Of a DNA stretch of 36,655 nucleotides, positions 31,849 through 36,655 are shown one piece after another. A program made the translations under genes and the position numbers. Location of the stretch: positions 1-36,655 of the forward strand of contig JAJYDR010000010.1 in assembly GCA_021777285.1 (NCBI GenBank), written 5' to 3'. Below the pieces are notes generated by a model. It was given only the letters and a program-made list of their open reading frames with translations, did not search any database and was not told where the DNA came from. The stretch's first letter is position 1. Each line of letters begins with the position of its first letter. Source of the DNA: Actinomycetes bacterium. Its GTDB lineage: Bacteria; Actinomycetota; Acidimicrobiia; Acidimicrobiales; RAAP-2.

Positions 31849-32703
31849 CTAGACGTCGAGGAACCGGCGGATCGCGAGTCCCGACCCGACCGAACCGATC
31901 ACCACGCCAACGACCAGCACCACGAGGTTCGTGCCCACGAGTGCCGTCGTGTCGAGCTGGAACTCGTTGTGCAGCGGATACCACGTGTGCAGGGCCGTCA
32001 CCGCGAGCACGGCGACGAGGGAACCGAGCAGACCCTGGATGAACCCCTCGGTGATGTAGGGGATGCGGATGAACCAGTTCGTCGCGCCGACGAGCTTCAT
32101 GACTGACACTTCGCGGCGCCGCGCGAAGATCGCCATGCGGATCGTGTTCAGGATTAGGACCGTCGCCGAGAGCAGCAGGACCCCGGCCAGCGCCAGGAAC
32201 ACGATCTGCAGGATTCGGATCGCGCTGTTCATCTGGCGGATCTGCTGCTCGGGCGCGGTGACGTTGTAGACGCCGGGCTCGTTCTTGAACGTGGACATCA
32301 CGACGAAGGCGTCCGAGGGCACCGTGGGCACGCAACGGAATGACGACGGCACGTTCGAGACCGAGAGCACCGACCACTCGGACTGGGGCAGGATGCGCTT
32401 GGCCTCCTGGTAGTCCTGGGCCTGGGAATTAAAGACGCAGTCCTTCACGATGGGCAGCGTCGCGAGTTGGCTCTTCACGTTGGCGACCTGGCTCGCGCTG
32501 GCGTTGGGCTGCATCCAGACCGTGACCCGAGTCCCCTGCTGCCACTGGGCCGAAGCCTGTGCGGCACTCTGCTTGAGCAAGAGCGCCGCGCCCACCAGGG
32601 ACAGCGACACCGCTACGGTCAGCACCGCGGCGATGGTCATCATTCGATTGCGCCACAGGTTGGCGAGGGTCTCTTTGATCGCGTATCGCAGGTAGACGCG
32701 CAT
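31849..32703 (-). CDS. ftsX: Cell division protein FtsX
   Basis: Membrane partner of FtsE, 284 residues. FtsEX transmits divisome state to peptidoglycan hydrolases (RipC in mycobacteria). The N-terminal cytoplasmic helix (YAIKETLANLWRNRMMTIAA) enters membrane helix 1. A periplasmic domain follows (about 45-170) with VWMQPNASASQVANVKSQL. The three C-terminal helices include IRILQIVFLALAGVLLLSAT and the RRREVSVMKLVGATNWFIR loop typical of FtsX. ATG at 32703 overlaps the ftsE stop in TGATG, so the two are translated together. Confidence 0.96.
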   Translation of the reverse strand: MRVYLRYAIKETLANLWRNRMMTIAAVLTVAVSLSLVGAALLLKQSAAQASAQWQQGTRVTVWMQPNASASQVANVKSQLATLPIVKDCVFNSQAQDYQEAKRILPQSEWSVLSVSNVPSSFRCVPTVPSDAFVVMSTFKNEPGVYNVTAPEQQIRQMNSAIRILQIVFLALAGVLLLSATVLILNTIRMAIFARRREVSVMKLVGATNWFIRIPYITEGFIQGLLGSLVAVLAVTALHTWYPLHNEFQLDTTALVGTNLVVLVVGVVIGSVGSGLAIRRFLDV

Positions 32704-33404
32704 CAGCGGATCTCCATCGGCTCGTCGATGCCGTAGACGCCGCGAACCTGGTCGCGAACCATCTCGCCGTGGTCGAGCTCGATCACCCGTCGACGCATCC
32801 GGTCCACGAGCGCCTTGTCGTGGGTCGCCATCACGACGGTGGTGCCGGTCCGATTGATCCGCTCGAGCAACGCCATGATCGACTCCGAGTTCGTCGGGTC
32901 GAGGTTGCCGGTGGGCTCGTCGGCGAGCAGGATCAGCGGTCGATTGACGAAGGCTCGCGCCACCGCCACGCGCTGCTGTTCGCCGCCCGAGAGCTCACCG
33001 GGGACGTTCTTGGCTTTGTCGGCGAGTCCGACGAGCTCGAGGATCTGGGGCACCTGGGACTCGATGGTCGAGCGGGGGCGCCCGATCACCTCGAGGGCGA
33101 AGGCGACGTTCTCGAAGACTGACTTGTTGGGCAGGAGACGGAAGTCCTGGAACACGCAGCCGATGTTGCGCCGTAGGTAGGGCACCCGCCACTTGGAGAG
33201 CTCGCTGATGTCGCGGCCCGCCTCGAGGATTCGACCGCGGTCGGGCAGTTCCTCGCGCAGTAAGAGGCGCAGGAACGTCGTCTTGCCCGAACCAGACGCA
33301 CCGACGAGGAAGACGAATTCGCCCTTCTCGATGTCGAGCGAGATGTCCTTCAGTGCGGGCGTCCCGTTCTTGTACGTCTTCGATACGTTCTCAAAACGAA
33401 TCAC
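32703..33404 (-). CDS. ftsE: Cell division ATP-binding protein FtsE
   Basis: ABC-type ATPase of 233 residues forming the FtsEX complex at the septum. Walker A is GASGSGKT (35-42), the Q-loop lies in [18 protein letters not shown], the signature is LSGGEQQR (138-145), Walker B is [13 protein letters not shown] (158-170) and the switch His is in [13 protein letters not shown] at 33404 has an AAGGGG ribosome binding site 7 nt upstream. It follows prfB with a 116-nt gap containing its own -10-like box and a small hairpin. Confidence 0.97.
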   Translation of the reverse strand: MIRFENVSKTYKNGTPALKDISLDIEKGEFVFLVGASGSGKTTFLRLLLREELPDRGRILEAGRDISELSKWRVPYLRRNIGCVFQDFRLLPNKSVFENVAFALEVIGRPRSTIESQVPQILELVGLADKAKNVPGELSGGEQQRVAVARAFVNRPLILLADEPTGNLDPTNSESIMALLERINRTGTTVVMATHDKALVDRMRRRVIELDHGEMVRDQVRGVYGIDEPMEIR

Positions 33405-33444
33405 GGCACTGCCCCTTCGGGTTCACTTGATCGGTGGTCGCACA

Positions 33445-33461
33445 CCCAGAATCTCTCTGGG
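33445..33461 (-). promoter_or_regulatory. Small hairpin at the start of the ftsE leader
   Basis: CCCAGA (33445-33450) and TCTGGG (33456-33461) form a 6-bp stem around a 5-nt loop. On the minus strand it begins 1 nt after the TAGAAT box, so it may be partly in the 5' end of the ftsEX mRNA. Confidence 0.3.
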
Positions 33462-33462
33462 C

Positions 33463-33468
33463 ATTCTA
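33463..33468 (-). promoter_or_regulatory. -10 box of a likely ftsEX promoter
   Basis: On the minus strand TAGAAT lies 58 nt before the ftsE GTG, giving a leader of about 50 nt that contains the AAGGGG ribosome binding site. No clear -35 box is seen. Confidence 0.45.
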
Positions 33469-33520
33469 GTTTCGCTGTGCCGTTGCGACGTCATCGTCAT
33501 CCGCGCCCTGGTCGAATCGT

Positions 33521-34652
33521 TCAGTTACCCGTGCGCTGGCGGCGCAGTTCGGCTTCCATGAAAGCGTCGATGTCCCCGTCGAGGACCGCGTCGACGTTGC
33601 CGGTCTCGACGTCGGTGCGGTGGTCCTTCACCAGTTGGTAGGGCGCCTGCACGTAACTGCGGATCTGCGAACCCCAGGCGTTGTCGGACCGGTCCCCCGA
33701 CAGCGCATCCATCTCGGCGCGGCGCATCGCGCGGGCGCGCTCGGCGAGCTTCGCGGTAAGGATCTGCAGCGCCCTGGCCCGGTTCTGGTGCTGGCTGCGC
33801 TCGTTCTGACAGCTCACCACGATCCCCGTCGGCAGGTGGGTGATCCGAATCGCCGAGTCGGTCTTGTTGACGTGCTGGCCGCCGGCGCCCGAGGATCGGT
33901 AGGTGTCGATGCGAAGGTCCTTCTCGTCGATGTCCACCTCGTGGGCGTTGTCGTCGAGTAGTGGCGTGACTTCGAGACTCGCGAAGCTGGTCTGACGGCG
34001 CGCCTGGGAGTCGAAGGGACTGATCCGGACGAGCCGGTGCACGCCGCGGTCCGACGAGAGCCACCCGTAGGCGAAGGGACCCTTCACGATGAACGTCGCC
34101 GACAGCAGGCCGGCCTCTTGACCCTCGGTGATCTCGTCGACCTCGACCCCGAAGCCGTGGCGCTCGGCCCAACGTGAGTACATGCGCAGCAGCATCTCGG
34201 TCCAGTCCTGGGCGTCAGTGCCGCCGGCGCCCGCGTGGAGTTCGGCGATGGCGTCGTTCTGGTCGTAGGGGCCGTTCAGCAGGCTCTGGGTCTCCAGCGC
34301 GGTGAGCGCCGCGTCGACCGCGGCGACGTTCGCGCGAAGCTCGTCGAGCAACGCCCAGTCCACCTCGCCCGCGTTCAACGATTCAGCCGAGAAGTCGCTC
34401 AACACGACGCAGTCGTCAAGGTTGCGCCGCAGCTGGTCAAAGGCCTCGAGCTCGCTCGTCAGGCGGCCGAGCTCGGTCGTGACGGCCCGGGCGTGATCCT
34501 GGTCGTTCCATAGGTCCGGCGAGGACGCTTCGTCGTTGAGCAGCGCGTGGCGGTCGCGGTGTTCGTCGATCTTCAAGTAGTCGCGCGCCGAGTTCCACCG
34601 CTCCTCGAGCACGCCGAGGGATGCCTGCGCCTCGCGTAGCGCGTTTTCCGCC

Positions 34653-34666
<14 letters not shown>
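33521..34666 (-). CDS. prfB: Peptide chain release factor 2
   Basis: Class I release factor for UGA and UAA codons, 381 residues. The RF2-specific SPF tripeptide is at 216-218 (RISPFDSQ), and the catalytic GGQ is at 262-264 (SSGAGGQHVNKTDSA). The N-terminal helical domain and the FEAEL-like end fit the family. There is no in-frame UGA or slippery site near the N terminus, so this prfB does not use the programmed +1 frameshift known from E. coli. ATG at 34666 lies inside the last codons of secA (14-nt overlap); the open frame upstream is an Arg/Pro-rich shadow of secA. Confidence 0.97.

Positions 34667-36655
<1,989 letters not shown>

Overview
The window is about 36.7 kb of high-GC chromosomal DNA from an actinomycete-type bacterium, most likely Actinomycetota of the class Acidimicrobiia or a close relative. 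The class is an inference. It rests on the fused actinobacterial 2-oxoglutarate decarboxylase/dehydrogenase (Kgd), a CofC/FbiD-type enzyme of coenzyme F420 synthesis, a fused PafBC-like WYL regulator, the gene order secA-prfB-ftsE-ftsX, lysine/alanine/proline-rich histone-H1-like sequence in two proteins, and very frequent GTG starts that sit 6 nt behind a TANNNT box (leaderless-type promoters). I found no rRNA, tRNA, CRISPR array or insertion sequence.

Layout from left to right. (1) 134-4672, + strand: a compact UvrD/Rep-like helicase, a GlcD-type FAD oxidase and an IlvB-like thiamine-diphosphate enzyme, all overlapping. (2) 4669-10677, - strand: kgd, a NYN-domain nuclease with an H1-like linker and an S1-like end, a FabZ-like dehydratase and exonuclease III, joined by three consecutive 4-nt stop/start overlaps. 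(3) 10750-12446, + strand: an alpha/beta hydrolase and a TIGR01777 epimerase. (4) 12771-22178: one oligopeptide ABC transport system in two blocks, with binding protein and fused double ATPase on + and two permeases plus a second binding protein on -. A DUF2332 gene and a 348-nt apparently empty convergent gap lie between. (5) 22237-23953: RNase HII, CofC and a protein made only of AKKAP-type pentads. (6) 24208-28525: a VirD4/TraG-like coupling ATPase facing a stand-alone MobF relaxase domain, the relaxase following the PafBC-like regulator. (7) 28569-36655: moaC, an FmdB zinc ribbon, dxs, msrB, ftsX, ftsE, prfB and the C-terminal three quarters of secA, which runs off the right edge.

Most of the window is core metabolism and housekeeping: 2-oxoglutarate oxidation, isoprenoid precursors, molybdenum cofactor, F420, protein export, translation termination, division and DNA repair. 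The least conventional part is region 6. A relaxase with an intact HUH histidine triad and a coupling-type ATPase stand without any other visible conjugation gene, with a WYL regulator upstream and an H1-tail-like DNA-binding protein beside them. A second unusual item is the NYN/H1-linker/S1 fusion locked into the kgd operon. A third is the recurrence of the TANNNT-N6-GTG arrangement at many unrelated genes on both strands.
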